From Niebla homalea (Eukaryota > Ascomycota > Lecanoromycetes > Lecanorales > Ramalinaceae), in assembly GCA_019925105.1 (NCBI GenBank), contig JAHGAU010000013.1, positions 186,001-250,000 on the forward strand: a DNA stretch of 64,000 nucleotides. The letters run 5' to 3'. Below the pieces are notes generated by a model. The model was not told the DNA's origin. It did no database searches and saw only the letters and a list, made by a program, of their open reading frames with translations. This document shows positions 48,500 through 61,403 of this stretch, one piece after another; position 1 is the first letter of the stretch; each line of letters starts with the position of its first letter. The position numbers and the translations under genes were made by a program.

Positions 48500-50453
48500 A
48501 ACGTTACGTTAATACGGGCCTTCTTTTTTAATAAATAAGTTAATATGGTTAGAAATAGGTATAAGGGTACTATACCTTTTTTATCTTCTTCCTTTCTTTC
48601 TTCGTTCTTTTCTTTCTTCTTTACTACTTTTTCCGTTTTAATTAAAAACCGGTTTTTCACGTTATTTATCGGAAAGGTTTTTTAACTTAATTTTAAAATA
48701 TTGTTTTTAGAAGTTAAGGTTAACCTTTTTAACGGCGTTATTAAGGAAAATATAGTTTTCTTTTCTTCCTCCTTGAACGGGTTAAGGCTTAAATCTCCTT
48801 TTTTTTAAGTTAAAACTTAAGTTATATATATACTAAAAGCCTAAAATCATATCCATTTATTATTAACGGATTATTAAAACTTTAAAATAAAACTTTTAAT
48901 AAAGCAAAAAACGGTAAAAAGCCCGGAATTTTTATAATAACTCGCTTTAATTATTAAACGTTAACGCCGTTATGGCGTTAGTAAATTAAATATATTTATT
49001 ATTTTTTTAAAAAAGCAGGCCTTTTTTTCTGCCGCCGCTATATAAACGATAAACGTATTTTTTTTATTTAAAGAATTAAAGCTCCCTTTTTGACTTTTCT
49101 AATAATTTAACGGGATATGTAGTATTCTATACGGCCGGCCGTTATTAATATTTAATTGATATTTAACCGGAAAGCCTTTGAATTCCAAAGGATTTTCTTA
49201 TATTTCCGTACGTATTAAGTGAGCGCCCCAATAAATAATAAACCGGCGTAACGATTTCTTACGAATTTATTAAGTTACCCAGGCTTTAAGTTAATCCGGG
49301 AACTATATATATATTAAGATAATAACGTTTTAACGTCGTTAAAGATACTTATAAGGATATAACGGCTTAAATATCGTTTATTATAATATTTACGGTAAAA
49401 TATAAACCTTCATCGGTAAAATAACTTGTTCTATAAGAAGTAAATCGAATAAAATACCGTTATATATATTATTAATTTTCTCGCTTACGTTAATAACGTT
49501 TTTCGTATATATACTATATTACTTAAGGATCGGGTTAACTTATATATAATATTAATATATAAAATAAATGGATTATTAACGTAAATATAACTTTTACGTA
49601 TCGTTAACGTTATTTACTTTAATAATATAATAATAATAAAACAATAAACTATATATATATTAACCTATAAATATTTATATATACTCTGGGTATATTATAT
49701 TTATAAGAACGAGTAAGATTATTGAAGAAAAAGAAAGAAAAAGTTTAAAATAAAACCAAAAATTATATTTATAGTATACCTTTATTATAATACTATAATA
49801 AATTAACAATAAAGCTTTAAATAAGTATTAATTAATATTATATAAAATCTTTTTTTATTTACTTTTTCTTATTAAGTTTTATAAGGTTTTTAATAAGCTT
49901 TATAAGTTATATTGATTATTCATTAACGTAAGATATTTTTATTATATTATTATTAAAAAGATATCATTGTATTTATATATACATTTTAATATTTAAGGAC
50001 TGTTTTTATTCTATTTTTTTCTTATTAAATTTGATGATAAGTTTTTAATAAGCTTTATATTTAATTAACTTAAGGTTAACTTCTTAAATAGTTTTTTTAT
50101 ACCTTAAGAATCAACGTATTAAAAGGAGATAATCATAATAACTAACGTTATTTTTACGTTAACGTTATAATAATACGTTATATTACTACGTTAAAATAAG
50201 CCGTTAAACTTTAATAATAACCTTAATATACCTTCTTTATAAATTATATTTTCAGCGGCGTAAAGCGGGGTAATTTTTATTTTTATTTTAAGTAAAAATT
50301 ATACTTTAATTCTTTCTAAGTTTTTTAAGAATTAATTTTATTATTTAATTTGTTTCTTAAAGTAAGACCTAAGTTTTCAGACTATAACGTTACGTTTTCT
50401 ATACTTACCTTTATTAGTCCCGCCGGCGTACCGCCAGCGGAGTTAACCTAACA
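48500..50453. repeat. Repeat X, copy 2 (uninterrupted)
   Basis: It aligns with the three segments of copy 1 in order and passes without gap across both the E1 target (about 49510) and the E5 target (about 49780). It ends in the same hairpin (50420-50440) and CTAACA. Its left limit is uncertain by some tens of bases. The interior at 49140-49460 looks coding-like, but no family is recognised. It is less RIP-mutated than the elements around it. Confidence 0.8.
50420..50453. other. Terminal hairpin of repeat X
   Basis: Arms CCGCCGGCG and CGCCAGCGG with loop TAC form eight of nine pairs, followed by AGTTAACCTAACA. Copy 1 has the same hairpin at 48144-48164 and differs in the loop and spacer. This G/C-rich end is conserved in an otherwise A+T-rich repeat. 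Confidence 0.75.
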
Positions 50454-50720
50454 TAAATATAATAAAGATCCAATTAATCATTATAAAAATAACGGTAACT
50501 CCAGAGTTAAGGAGAATAATAAGAAAAAAAACGAAGCTATACGCCTATAGACTATTTAACGGTAATTAAAACGGTAAAAAAAAAATACCGAAATACAATT
50601 TTTTTTACTCCCCCAACCGGGACGGTATAGGACGGGATTTAATTACGGTCTTCCTACACCGGCCGGTACGGGATAAAGGTATATCCCGTTCCCGTATTAT
50701 CCCTATTCCGCCGATATAAA
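50454..50720. other. Intergenic stretch with G/C-rich hAT-like relic
   Basis: No gene. At 50610-50705 a G/C-rich patch contains CCGGGACGG, GGACGGGAT, TACGGGATAAAGG and TATCCCGTTCCCG, partly inverted and similar in texture to the MITE ends at 42378. It could be a decayed hAT-family end, but no target duplication was found. Confidence 0.4.
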
Positions 50721-51060
50721 ACATCCGCAAATCTGTGACCAGCATATAAGCACTTTAAGTATACGCGAGCAGAATAAGTAGGTTGAAAATATATCCTTTT
50801 TTACTTAACCTTTAACCGCTCGCGAGTATCCGGTTTACTTATAAGTATTATCATTCATTTATAAGTTCTCTACTTATAAGTTCTTTTCCTTAACGTTTCA
50901 TCTGCAAATTTATAAACCAGTATATAAGTACTCCGAGTATAAACGAGTAGATTAAGCAGGTTAAAAGTATATCCCTTTTTACTTAACCTCTAAGCGTTCG
51001 TAAATATCCGGTTTACTTGTAAGTTTTAATTTTTTTTTTACTTAACGTTTTTTTTTAATT
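50721..51060. repeat. Tandem duplication, about 177-bp unit
   Basis: Unit 1 (about 50722-50898) and unit 2 (about 50899-51060) share GCAAATCTGTGACCAG / GCAAATTTATAAACCAG at their starts and TATCCGGTTTACTT near their ends. Unit 2 carries RIP-type changes relative to unit 1. No coding content seen. Confidence 0.8.
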
Positions 51061-51775
51061 TACCCCCTTTAATTACCCCCCTTAATATTAAATATTATTA
51101 GTTCCTAGGGTAACTTTTAATTAAAATAACCGAATCTATAATTAATTTTTAAAAACGTTACATATTACGGCTTATGGGGGGGGTTACGGGTATACCCGTT
51201 AGTAAGAAAGCTTAATAAAAAAATTCATAAAAAATAAAACCCGTTATCTTATCGTTTTTATTTTAAACTTTTTTTACCCGCTCGGGACCGCTTAAAACAC
51301 TTATAAGTTGTCCGGGATTCTCGTAAATAAATTACGAGCGGTTTAAGTGAATAAATCCCTTTTTTTTAATTACTCGATCTGAGTAGGTCGTGAATTTACT
51401 GATTTTTTTTAATTAAATTATCCCTTTTAACTACCCCCCCTTAAGGATAAATCATTAACTTTAAGGGTAATGTTTAATTAAAATATCTCAATATATAATT
51501 AGTTTTTAAAAAACATTCAATCTTACGGCTTATAAAAGGGGTTATGGTTTACCTAAAGGTTAAACAAGCTTAATAAAAAAAATTATAAAAAATAAAAACC
51601 ATTATTTTACCGTTTTAAAGGTTTTTTATTTTTGACTTTTTTTGATTACTTAAGGCCGCTTAAAGCGCTCGTAAGTTTATTTACTTGCTCGTAAATGATT
51701 TATAAGCGGTCTGAGTGAATAAATCCCCTTTATTTTTAATTACTCGATCCGAGCAGGTCGCCGTTTTGCTGATGC
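51061..51775. repeat. Tandem duplication, about 360-370-bp unit
   Basis: The segment near 51061-51410 is repeated at 51411-51775: CTTAATAAAAAAATT at 51210 and 51571, and TTACTCGATCTGAGTAGGTCG at 51370 against TTACTCGATCCGAGCAGGTCG at 51740. Copies differ by RIP-type changes and small indels. No gene seen. Confidence 0.78.
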
Positions 51776-51890
51776 ATAAAGGTGTAGAAAGCGAGGAGTC
51801 AACTTAAGCCTTGGCCCCAGCTAATAAATATTGACAGACAATTATATTACTTATACCGCTGTCTTAATTATAGGTACTTCGTATTTGAGA
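51776..51890. other. Short unmutated spacer before E6
   Basis: It has normal CpA/TpG content (GAGGAGTCAACTTAAGCC, TTGGCCCCAGC) and appears not to be repeated within the window. It ends in the E6 target duplication TGAGA (51886-51890). No gene seen. Confidence 0.6.
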
Positions 51891-52116
51891 TGTCACACGC
51901 ATGGACGTATGAGTGTGATGGGGTAATATGAATTAAGTATGATCTATGAAGATGGATCTATGAAAGAAGACTATAGGATATACTTAATTAATCTAGGATA
52001 TACGGCTAAGTAATAAAATATATACGTATTATAAAAGTATTTTAATACCGCTTAATAACGGCTTAATAATACTTTATATCTATAATATTATTATTATGCT
52101 TATACCTAAGTTAATA
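51891..52116 (-). repeat. E6 3' LTR (left)
   Basis: TGTCACACGCATGGACGTAT at its outer (left) end is clean; the inner half is RIP-altered. It is one base shorter than the E3 LTRs. Confidence 0.9.
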
Positions 52117-55100
52117 TATTTTTTTAGGATTATTATTTAATAATAATCCTAGATATCTTTATATAGTTATTTTTTATATTATAATTAAGCTTATTAATAA
52201 TCCGAGAACTTTATATAATAAAGGGTACGTTTTTTTAAGAAATTAAAGTTTTAATAAAAAAAATCGATAACCCGGAAAGCAATAATAATAATAAAACTTT
52301 AATATATTAATTAACTCCGGAGCTTTATATTTACTTAATAAAGCTTCAAGTATTATCCTATATAATATTATTAAGTAATTATTATTAAGTATATACCGAG
52401 AAAAAGTTATAAATTAAGGAAATCGTAAAAATAAAAAACCCGGAAAAATTATTATATACCCGGTTTATAATCGTAATTTTTTAAAAGCTAAATTTCTTAA
52501 AAATAACGTTTTTAAGGTTTTATTAAGTCATATTATAATATAAAGTTCTTTTTAAGTTTATTATCTTTAAAACCTAAAAGTTTAATGAATTCCTTATATT
52601 TTTATAGCGGTAAGGGCTTTATAAGGTTATCCGTTAATATTTTTATTATAAATATATACTTAATATTAATCGTTTTCTTTTAATATTCTTATCGTAATTA
52701 ATAATAATATATATTTATATAACGGAGTTTTATTATAAACTATAAGTTTATCCCTTAAATTATATAAATTATTTAAGTATTATTATATTTAATCTTTAAT
52801 AAATATAATAAATTTAATATAATTAATTCGAAGAAATAGTTCTATTATATAAGTTCTTTTACTATAAAATAAAATTAAAAAGTTCGGCTTTAATAAAGCT
52901 TATTATTACCGTTTTTTACTTTATTGCTTTTTAATTAATTAAGCCCTTAAAAAGCTTAAAGATATAACCTTATAAGCTATACTATATCTCCATATCGTTA
53001 ATAAAGGATACGTTAAATAAAATTATAAATATAATATTGCTTTAATACGCCCGTTATAAACGATCGTATAATACTTTATATAAATGAAATATTATAATAC
53101 TTATATAATCAATTTTTAATAATATTATAACGGGTTTATAAGGAACTTAAATAGCTTTAAGGTTAAGAAGGTTATATTTACTTTTATTATTACGGTAATA
53201 AAGTTAATTAAGCTTATAAACTATTAATATATATAGATTTCTTAAAATATTACTTAATCGGTATTCTTAATAAATATATTGGTATTATATAAAAATACTT
53301 TAAAAGCTTAATTTATTATTATAATATTAAATTTAACTATAAGCTTATTAATATAATTATATTAATGTAAACGGATTTAATAAGTTAATTTATTTTATAT
53401 TATCTTTATACTTAAGAATTATTTTAATTTATTTAGGTTTCTTATTTTATATTTTTAAAAGAACTAATTTTAAAAGTTATTTATTATTTAATTATTTTTT
53501 TAACTATAAATAACGACGATATTATTTATAAAGAAGAAAACTATTATATAATCATTAATAAAGAGATATTTAATTTCCGGGACCTATTTTAAACTTAAAT
53601 TTATTAATATTTATAAGAGATTCCGGAATTATAATATTAATAATTACTTTAACTTATATAAGGCTTAAAGTAAAAAAAGTAAAACTTTACCCCCGTACCT
53701 TTTTAATAATTTAATATATATAGATTTATTTATATTATTATTAATAAGCGCGTTAATAGCGTCCCATTATTTTATTTCTAAATTAAATATAATTACGATA
53801 ATTATAAGTATTCTTAAGACTTATATTATTAAAATAACGATAAATATATTTTATTCGGTCTTTTATAAATTACCCTTTATATAAAGTTTTACTTTATATT
53901 TTATAAGATACCCTTTATTATTAAGTTTATACTTAAATACTTAAACGGTTAAAATAAATATTTTACTTATTTTTTCTGTATAATTAAATAAGACCTCTTT
54001 CTATATTCTTTTTACCCTAAATAAGCTAAGCTTTATTTTAATTATTAACTTAAAGCCTACGGAATATAAGTATTTTAATATATAACGATAGTATTTCGGC
54101 TTGAAAAGTAAAATATTACGGTAAAGTATACCCTTAATTATTAATTGGAGTAAATAAAAAGATATCTTATTATTCTTATAAAGCTTAAATAATAATAAAA
54201 AGGTAATAAATATTACGTAATATAATAGCTTTAATCCGTTTCTAATTAAATTAAGAACTATAATATAATTTACTTTCTTTATATTTCGTTTAATCCTTTT
54301 TTTTTAATAGTATTATTTATATTAAAGTCCGATTTATTGTTATTTCTCTTTTTAAACTTTAAAATAAGTTTTAAAGTTGATATTAAAGTAAGTAAAACGT
54401 TATTTCTATTACCGTTATTATTACTTCCCCCGGAACTATTATTTTTTATTATTATCCTTAACGTTATCCTTATCTATAGAGTTATAATTTATAGATATTA
54501 AAGTTAATAAAAAGGGATATAGTTATTATTATTCTTTATGTTTTTCTGAAGGTCTTATCCCAGTAATTCCGTCTTATTCGTTTTTTTAATTTTTTTTATT
54601 ATCGATTATTATTAGAAAATATATAATATTTATTAATAAAACCTTAAAGAATAATTTATTCTTAATTTAAGTTATATTAATTTTACTTATTTTATAAAAT
54701 TTTTTCTTATTAAAGAAAACGTTTTAAATACGGATAACTTTTTTTCAATTAAATATCCAGATATTATAGATATTAATATTATAATAGTTAACGAGGAAAT
54801 TAATATATACTTTTAGTATAAACTTTTTTTCCCTTAAAATAGATTTATTAAATGAATAAAATTTATAATTATATTATTTTAAGTATTATAAATTTAACTT
54901 TAAATTTATAACTTTCTTAAATAATATAGTTTATAAATATTTTTTTATTAATATTTAATTTATAAGGAAACCGGTTATTTATATAATCTATGGTTATAAG
55001 AACTAAAATAAATTTATTTATAGTTTTATTATACGTACTTAATAATAAGTAATCTATTTTTCCGTTTTAAATATCCGTTTTATATTATAATATTTAATAT

Positions 55101-55581
55101 TAACGGCTTAAAGGTAATATTAAACTTATTAATAAGGTTATTAAATTTAGATTTTAATAATGTTTTACTGTTTAATTGAATAAAGGCTACGTTATAATAG
55201 AATTAAGTCTTAATTATTTTAATAACTTTCTATATGATAATATTTACTTTTAATTTATACTTATAAATATATATTATTTAAAAATCGTATTTAGAATAAG
55301 TAATATATAATATTTATTAATTACGGTTTATCGTAATATTTATTTATATAAGATTATAAATAATTTAAAAGAAAAATATTAATAAGGTTTTTACTTTATA
55401 TAATAACCTTAATATGATTTAATAAACTTTTAATAAGGTATAAACTTAATAATTATTTATCTTTAAAACCTTTTCTTTATTTATAATTTTAACCCTTTTA
55501 ATTATTTTTACGAGGTATTAAATAGAATCGTTATTAATATAAATAAGGAATTAATATTATTCCGTTATGATTTTTAACTTT
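52117..55581 (-). pseudogene. E6 Copia pol remnant (integrase to RNase H)
   Basis: On the minus strand, 53940-53881 reads VFKYKLNNKGYLIKYKVKLY, the same RT block seen in E3 at 10417-10483. An integrase string (VLITIDYIN) lies at about 55000-54960, as in E3 at 9340. The region aligns with E3 from about 8790 to 12245. The polypurine tract beside the left LTR is reduced to CTAAAAAAATA. RIP stops are dense. It joins 61404-63079 across LINE D. Confidence 0.8.
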
Positions 55582-55789
55582 ATTAATAACTTGATTAATT
55601 AATTGATTGATTGATTTATACTACGGGTCTAGCTAAGCTAATTCCGGCGTTCCTTAATACGCGGTTTTTTAGCCTTATTAATAACCATAAAAACCTGATA
55701 CTTATAACGTTAAGGTAAAAACCGGCGTTTATTAAACCTCCACCCTGTATCCTTTAAGGTAAAGGATATTAACGGCCGTTTAAAGAGTA

Positions 55790-58700
55790 ATAATTTATTT
55801 ATATACTTTTTATATTTTAACTCCCTTAAGAAAATCCGTAATATTACGATTATATCCTTATAAAGGTTATCTTTAAACTCATTACTCTTTTGCTCCTTTA
55901 TATATTTATATTACCTTAATCTTATATAATACCTTTAAATATCCTTATTAATACTTATATACTTAATATATATTTTTCTTATATTATTATTATTATTAAC
56001 TTTTTTAAAGATTTTTAATAAATATTTATTATTATATTTTTACGGCTATAAAAGATGCTTTCCGGTTTATATAATTAATATAATCGGTTTCCGCTCCTCT
56101 TTTTTTTCTTTAACCGGTAATAGGCCTTTTCCGTAAAGTCTTTAATAACCTTACTTATCTTTATAACGAGATTAAACTATAATAATAATCCCGTAAATAT
56201 TATAAATTTAATAACTACCCGGATACCTTACTTTATAAATAATATTTAACGGTAATTATAAGTATTAACTTTTATAATAAGTTTTAACTTAACCTCCATA
56301 AATAAGGAATAAGAAATAAGGATATATACGGTATTTTACTTTTTTTATCCGTATTTATATCCGGCATTTATCTGACTTCCGATATATATAATAAATAGGA
56401 AATAAATTAAACCGTTTTTATCCATCCGGAGTTAAATTATTAATACGCTATTACCCTTCTTTATAATATTATAATAACGGAAATACTTATTAATAATCTT
56501 TTTATTATTAAAAGTTAAGTAATAATAATTTTAAGGTATAAAATCCCTATACTTCTGTTAACGTTTAATTTACTTTATTATAACCTATAAAATAATCGTT
56601 ATAGCCTTTATTTTTTAAATCCCCTTAATCTTAATCTTTTTTATATTTAATGGGAGTTTATATCTGCTTAAATTAACCTCCGGAATACCGGTAAAATTAA
56701 TTTTTTTCTTTATTTATTCTTGCTTTATCTTAATAGGAAAAAAGATAAGTATTTTTAATTTATTCTTTTTAACTTTAAGCTTATTAAGATTCTAGTAAAT
56801 CCGCCCGTTTCTTATTATTATAGTTAAATATATATATTTCTTTAATTTTATTTAAATGACTATTTAATTTAATAAAATTTTAATTAGCGGCATAAAAACC
56901 TTAAACTTTAATATTAAGATAAAGGTTACTTTATAAATATTATTAATTACTCTTAAATATTAATTCTAGACTTTCTATAATATCTAAATAAACTCTTTCT
57001 TATATCCCGGAATACCCTTAAGTATATATTAAATAGTTATAACGTATATTATAATTAACTTTATTATAGTTTAATAGATAATCCGGGCCTTTTATAACGT
57101 AGCTTTCTATATTAATATAACGAGATAAATAAGGCCCTTTTCCTATAAAGTTATCTTTTTTTAAATTTTTCTTATATAATCCTTTTAATTAAGCTTCTTA
57201 TTTACTTAAAAACTAAGAGCTTTAATACTGGTATCCGGCTTTACTGTAACTTTATTTAAGTCTATTATAACTATTATATTATATAGCTTTAAACTTTTAA
57301 TTATATAAATGAATTTATATTTATATAATATAAATTAAGTCTTATAAGTTCTCGCTTACCGAAAATAAACTTTATAAGTTTATTTTAATTTTAAATAATT
57401 TATACGTATAAAGGTATTATAGGTTAAAAGGTAAATATTATTAATAAAGTTTTTAATTTAAACCTTTTATTTTAACTTAATAAGCTCCTTAATTAATAAA
57501 TTATTAAAGAATAAAAATAATATAGAAGAAATAAACAATCTTTAAGGAATCTCCGTTATAGCGGGCTTTATTAAGCTTATTTTTTATCCCAAATTAATCA
57601 ATATAATTTAATTATTTAAGAAATTCTTTATTTATTTAATTAAGAAGAGTAATATCCTTTTCTTTTTTAAGTTATATAATAACCTTTAATAATTTATTTT
57701 ATTAAAAATATTTATAATATATTTCTTCCCGTAATTTAATATTATATATATACCGTTAATTAATCTTTTAAAAGCTATTTTTATTAACCGATTTTTCCTT
57801 ATTTTTATTTATTAATTAAAAAGAAGTCCGTAGTTTTTTATATAATCATTAAGGATCCTCGTTATTATTATCTTTAAGGCTTTTTTTAATATATATAGGA
57901 ATATAATAAGTTTATAAGACTTTACCTTAAAGTAATCCAGCTTAATAAGTTTCTTAAAGATAATCGTTTTTATTTTTTAAATTTATATAAATAATAATTA
58001 ACGTTAAAACATACTTAAAAGAAATAAGTAAAAACCTTTTTAAAAAATAAAATTATTATTATTAAGAATCTATTAAAATTCTTATTCGGTCCCGGGGCTT
58101 TATCCTTCTTTAATTTATTAATCGCCTTAATTATTATATTTTATATTATTATCTTATTTATTAATACGGGGTTAAAATATAAAACGTTATCGATATTATT
58201 TAAATTAATTTTTAATAAAAAAGGGAAAAATGCTTTTTTAAGGGCTTCAATTTTACCGTTAAAGGTATTAATTAATATATTATTGGGTCTTTTAAAAAAC
58301 GGGAATTTAAAAATAAACTTTAATTTCCTACTTTATTCTTTATTATATTTTATTAACTTTTAACTACTATAAGGTAAAACCGTTAAGTTATATATTATAG
58401 ATTAAAAGTATATTTACTTAACTTTCTTAATAATCCTTTCCTTTTTTTTTTTTTTAAGTAATCCTTAATTAATTAAGTATTTCTTAATTTTTATACTTAA
58501 AAGCCTATTTAATTAACCTTTTTACCTTTATAATTGTGGTTATATATTCTTTATTTTAATAAATTTTAACTTTTTAAAAGATTTTATTATTAAAATAATC
58601 TTATCGATTATTTTATTTAATATTTTTATTATTTATTTTATAAAAAGGTCAATCCAATCTTTATTATTTATTTAAGGGAGGTCCGCGAATTATATTATTA

Positions 58701-59520
58701 TTTCCTCCGTTTTTATATAAATTTTTACTTTTTTAATTATTTTTTACGTCCTTTTTATTAATAATAATATAGTTATATTAATAATTTAATTTAAGGTTAT
58801 CTATATTGGTATATAGTTTAAGTTATATTTTAAGTCCTTTTATAATTTATATATTACGATTATATTAATAATTTTTTCCGTATTAAAAATTAAATTAATC
58901 GTTATTTTAAACTTATAACTCTTTTATATAATAATTCCTTATAATATTAATAATAAGAAATTAATTTAAACGGTAACTATTAATAGGTTATTCGATTTAA
59001 CATAATTTATTATATATCCTTCCTCGTTTTATATATAATAATATAGGTTAAAGTTTTTAAATAATATATATTTATTTAAAGTAATTAAAACCTTTTTAAG
59101 TAATAATATTATAAAAGGTTTTTCTTTATTAATTAATAATAGGTTATATACGTTATAGATATTAAAATTACCCTTTAAGTCCCTTTCTTTTATAATATAG
59201 AATATATAAAGGTTTTTATTATAATAAGTAATATCTTAATTATTTATATTAAACCGCTTATTTATAAAGAAGTATATTCTGGTTATCTTATTCCCCTTAA
59301 AGGTTAAATAAAACCCTTTTTCCGGATTATTAAATAAATATATATATAAGTTATATAATAATTCTTATATTATTATAATATTAACGTTTTTAACTTTTTT
59401 AAACTTAAATATCGGTATTACGGCTTTAATTCCTTTATTATAGATATTATATTATATTACTCTTAAAAACGTTAATATATTATATATTAACCTTTATAAA
59501 GGCTCCCTTTTTTATACCCA
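55790..59520 (-). pseudogene. LINE D ORF2 remnant
   Basis: The endonuclease GDFN region is at about 59030-59075, the RT GIPxG box at about 57537-57556 and the FINNIYxLx box at about 57425-57455, all read on the minus strand. Same layout as LINEs A, B and C. Confidence 0.78.
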
Positions 59521-59649
59521 TTTAAATTACGGATTTTTTATTAAAGTTAAACGTTTTTTAATTTAATATTTTCCCGGCTATTATTAAAAATATAAAACGG
59601 CCGGTTTTTAAGGTCGGAATTATAAAAAGCTTTCTTTTCTTTACCGTTA

Positions 59650-61368
59650 TTTACCTTTTATTATTTAATTAATTAAGCTTATATTTTGAAGCTATTTTTA
59701 ATTAACTTATTAAATTAATTTTATACGTATTATACCGTTAGATTTTCGTAATTATCCGGGTTTCTTTACGTTTAATCTTTTTAACTTTTATTATATACTT
59801 AAAATCTTATATTAAGTATCCTTTTTTATTATATATAACGTATTTAAACGTACTTTTTATAAGCCCCTTAATTATTAACTTTATATACTTATAAATATTA
59901 TAATCCTTAATATAAATTATATATTTTATAATATTAAAGTATTTTATAATAATATATTTATAACTTTAATACTTAAAATATTAATAAATATTAATTACTT
60001 TATTTTATAGTTAAATTATCTTAAGAAATCTTTTTTTAATAATCTTTTTATTTAAAATATTATTATATATTTTTATTAATATTACGTTTAATATAATAAT
60101 AAAATACCTTTTTATGCATTTTAAAGAATTAAGTCTTTTTATTACCGGTAGAAGCCTATAATTAATAATTTTAAACCTTAAGTAAAAAACTATATTTTCT
60201 TTTTTTACATTTTTTAACGTAGTTTTTTTTTAACTTCCTTAAAACGTAATAAATATATTTTATTTATTATAACGGTAAATAATTACCTTAAAACCTTAAT
60301 TAATTTATATTTTCTTTTATTAATTTAAATTTTAAATTTCTTTAAGCTTTCTTTTACCTTTAAAAATATTATATTAAAGAAAATATCCTTATATTATAGC
60401 TTATATATTATAATAATTTATTTTATTAATAATTCCGTTATTACTTTAAAAGCCTTTATTAATTATAACGGGTTTATTTTTATTATTATATTCTTTTCTT
60501 CGTTATTAAATAAACGGATTATTATTATCTTTATTTTCCTTAATACGGCCGTTTTCTCCTCCGTTATTTTTTTATTCTTTATTACGGATCCCCCTTTTAT
60601 TACCCTTATCGTTTAGCTTTTTTTTATTTAAGGGGCTACCGTTTTTATACTTTTATTTTATATATTTAACCTTAAGCCGCCGTTTTTACCTTTTATTAAC
60701 GTTTTTACTCCCGCTTTTTAAAAGCTTTATAAACGCTCCATTTCTTTTAATTTTAATTTTATTTTTATATAGAAATCCCTTATGCTTTTTAATTTAATCT
60801 ATAATATTAATTAAATTTTTAACGTAATATCCTTTTACTTTATTATAAAGAGTCCTTTTAAGGTTTTTATTATTTCCCTTATTGCCTTCTCGCCTTCCTT
60901 TATTAAATAACGTATTATCTCCGTTTTTTATTTTTAATCCCTTAAGGTCCCGTTTTCCTTACCAGCTTTATTTCCCTTTTATATATCCTTAATAATACTT
61001 TTACCGTAATCTTTTTACCTTTTCCCCCCGTTTATACCCTTTATTATTAATATTATACCGGCCTTTTTACCCCCTTATTTACCTATTATTTCCGTATTAT
61101 TATTACGTATTTTATGCGCTTTAATACGCGTATTTTATTAACCTTAATTCCCTTATTTATTTTAAGTATTATTTAATTTATTATTATTATATTACTTATA
61201 TATATTATTGCCGTTTTTATTAATATAAGTTATTTACCCGTTTATTACCTTATTCTTAACCACCACGTTACTTCCACTTATCGCACTTAATATACTCCCC
61301 TCACTATCGCTAGAGCTATACATATATACATCGTTTTGGACCTCTGGGGTCCCTTTGTTCGTCGCCAT
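59650..61368 (-). pseudogene. LINE D ORF1 remnant
   Basis: It starts ATGGCGACGAACAAAGGGAC at 61368 and keeps about 40 recognisable codons, ending the conserved part near 61260. Then RIP stops accumulate. A zinc-knuckle relic lies at about 59815-59845. The end is approximate. Confidence 0.75.
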
Positions 61369-61403
61369 CTCCAAATATCTCTTATTTATTCCATTAATAA
61401 CTT

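Larger units (their letters stand above)
55593..61392 (-). mobile_element. Tad1-like LINE D
   Basis: An 11-bp target duplication, ATTAATAACTT, flanks it (55582-55592 and 61393-61403), and the uninterrupted target is seen in E3 near 8765. The tail is TGATTGATTGATTTA-type at 55600-55618. The ORF1 ATG lies 24 nt inside the 5' end. Length 5800 bp with no nested insertion. Confidence 0.92.

Noticed and set aside
48144..50453. Firm assignment of repeat X as a Helitron
   Set aside because: The base after CTAA is C in both copies, not the T expected at an A/T insertion site, and the 5' end is not defined.
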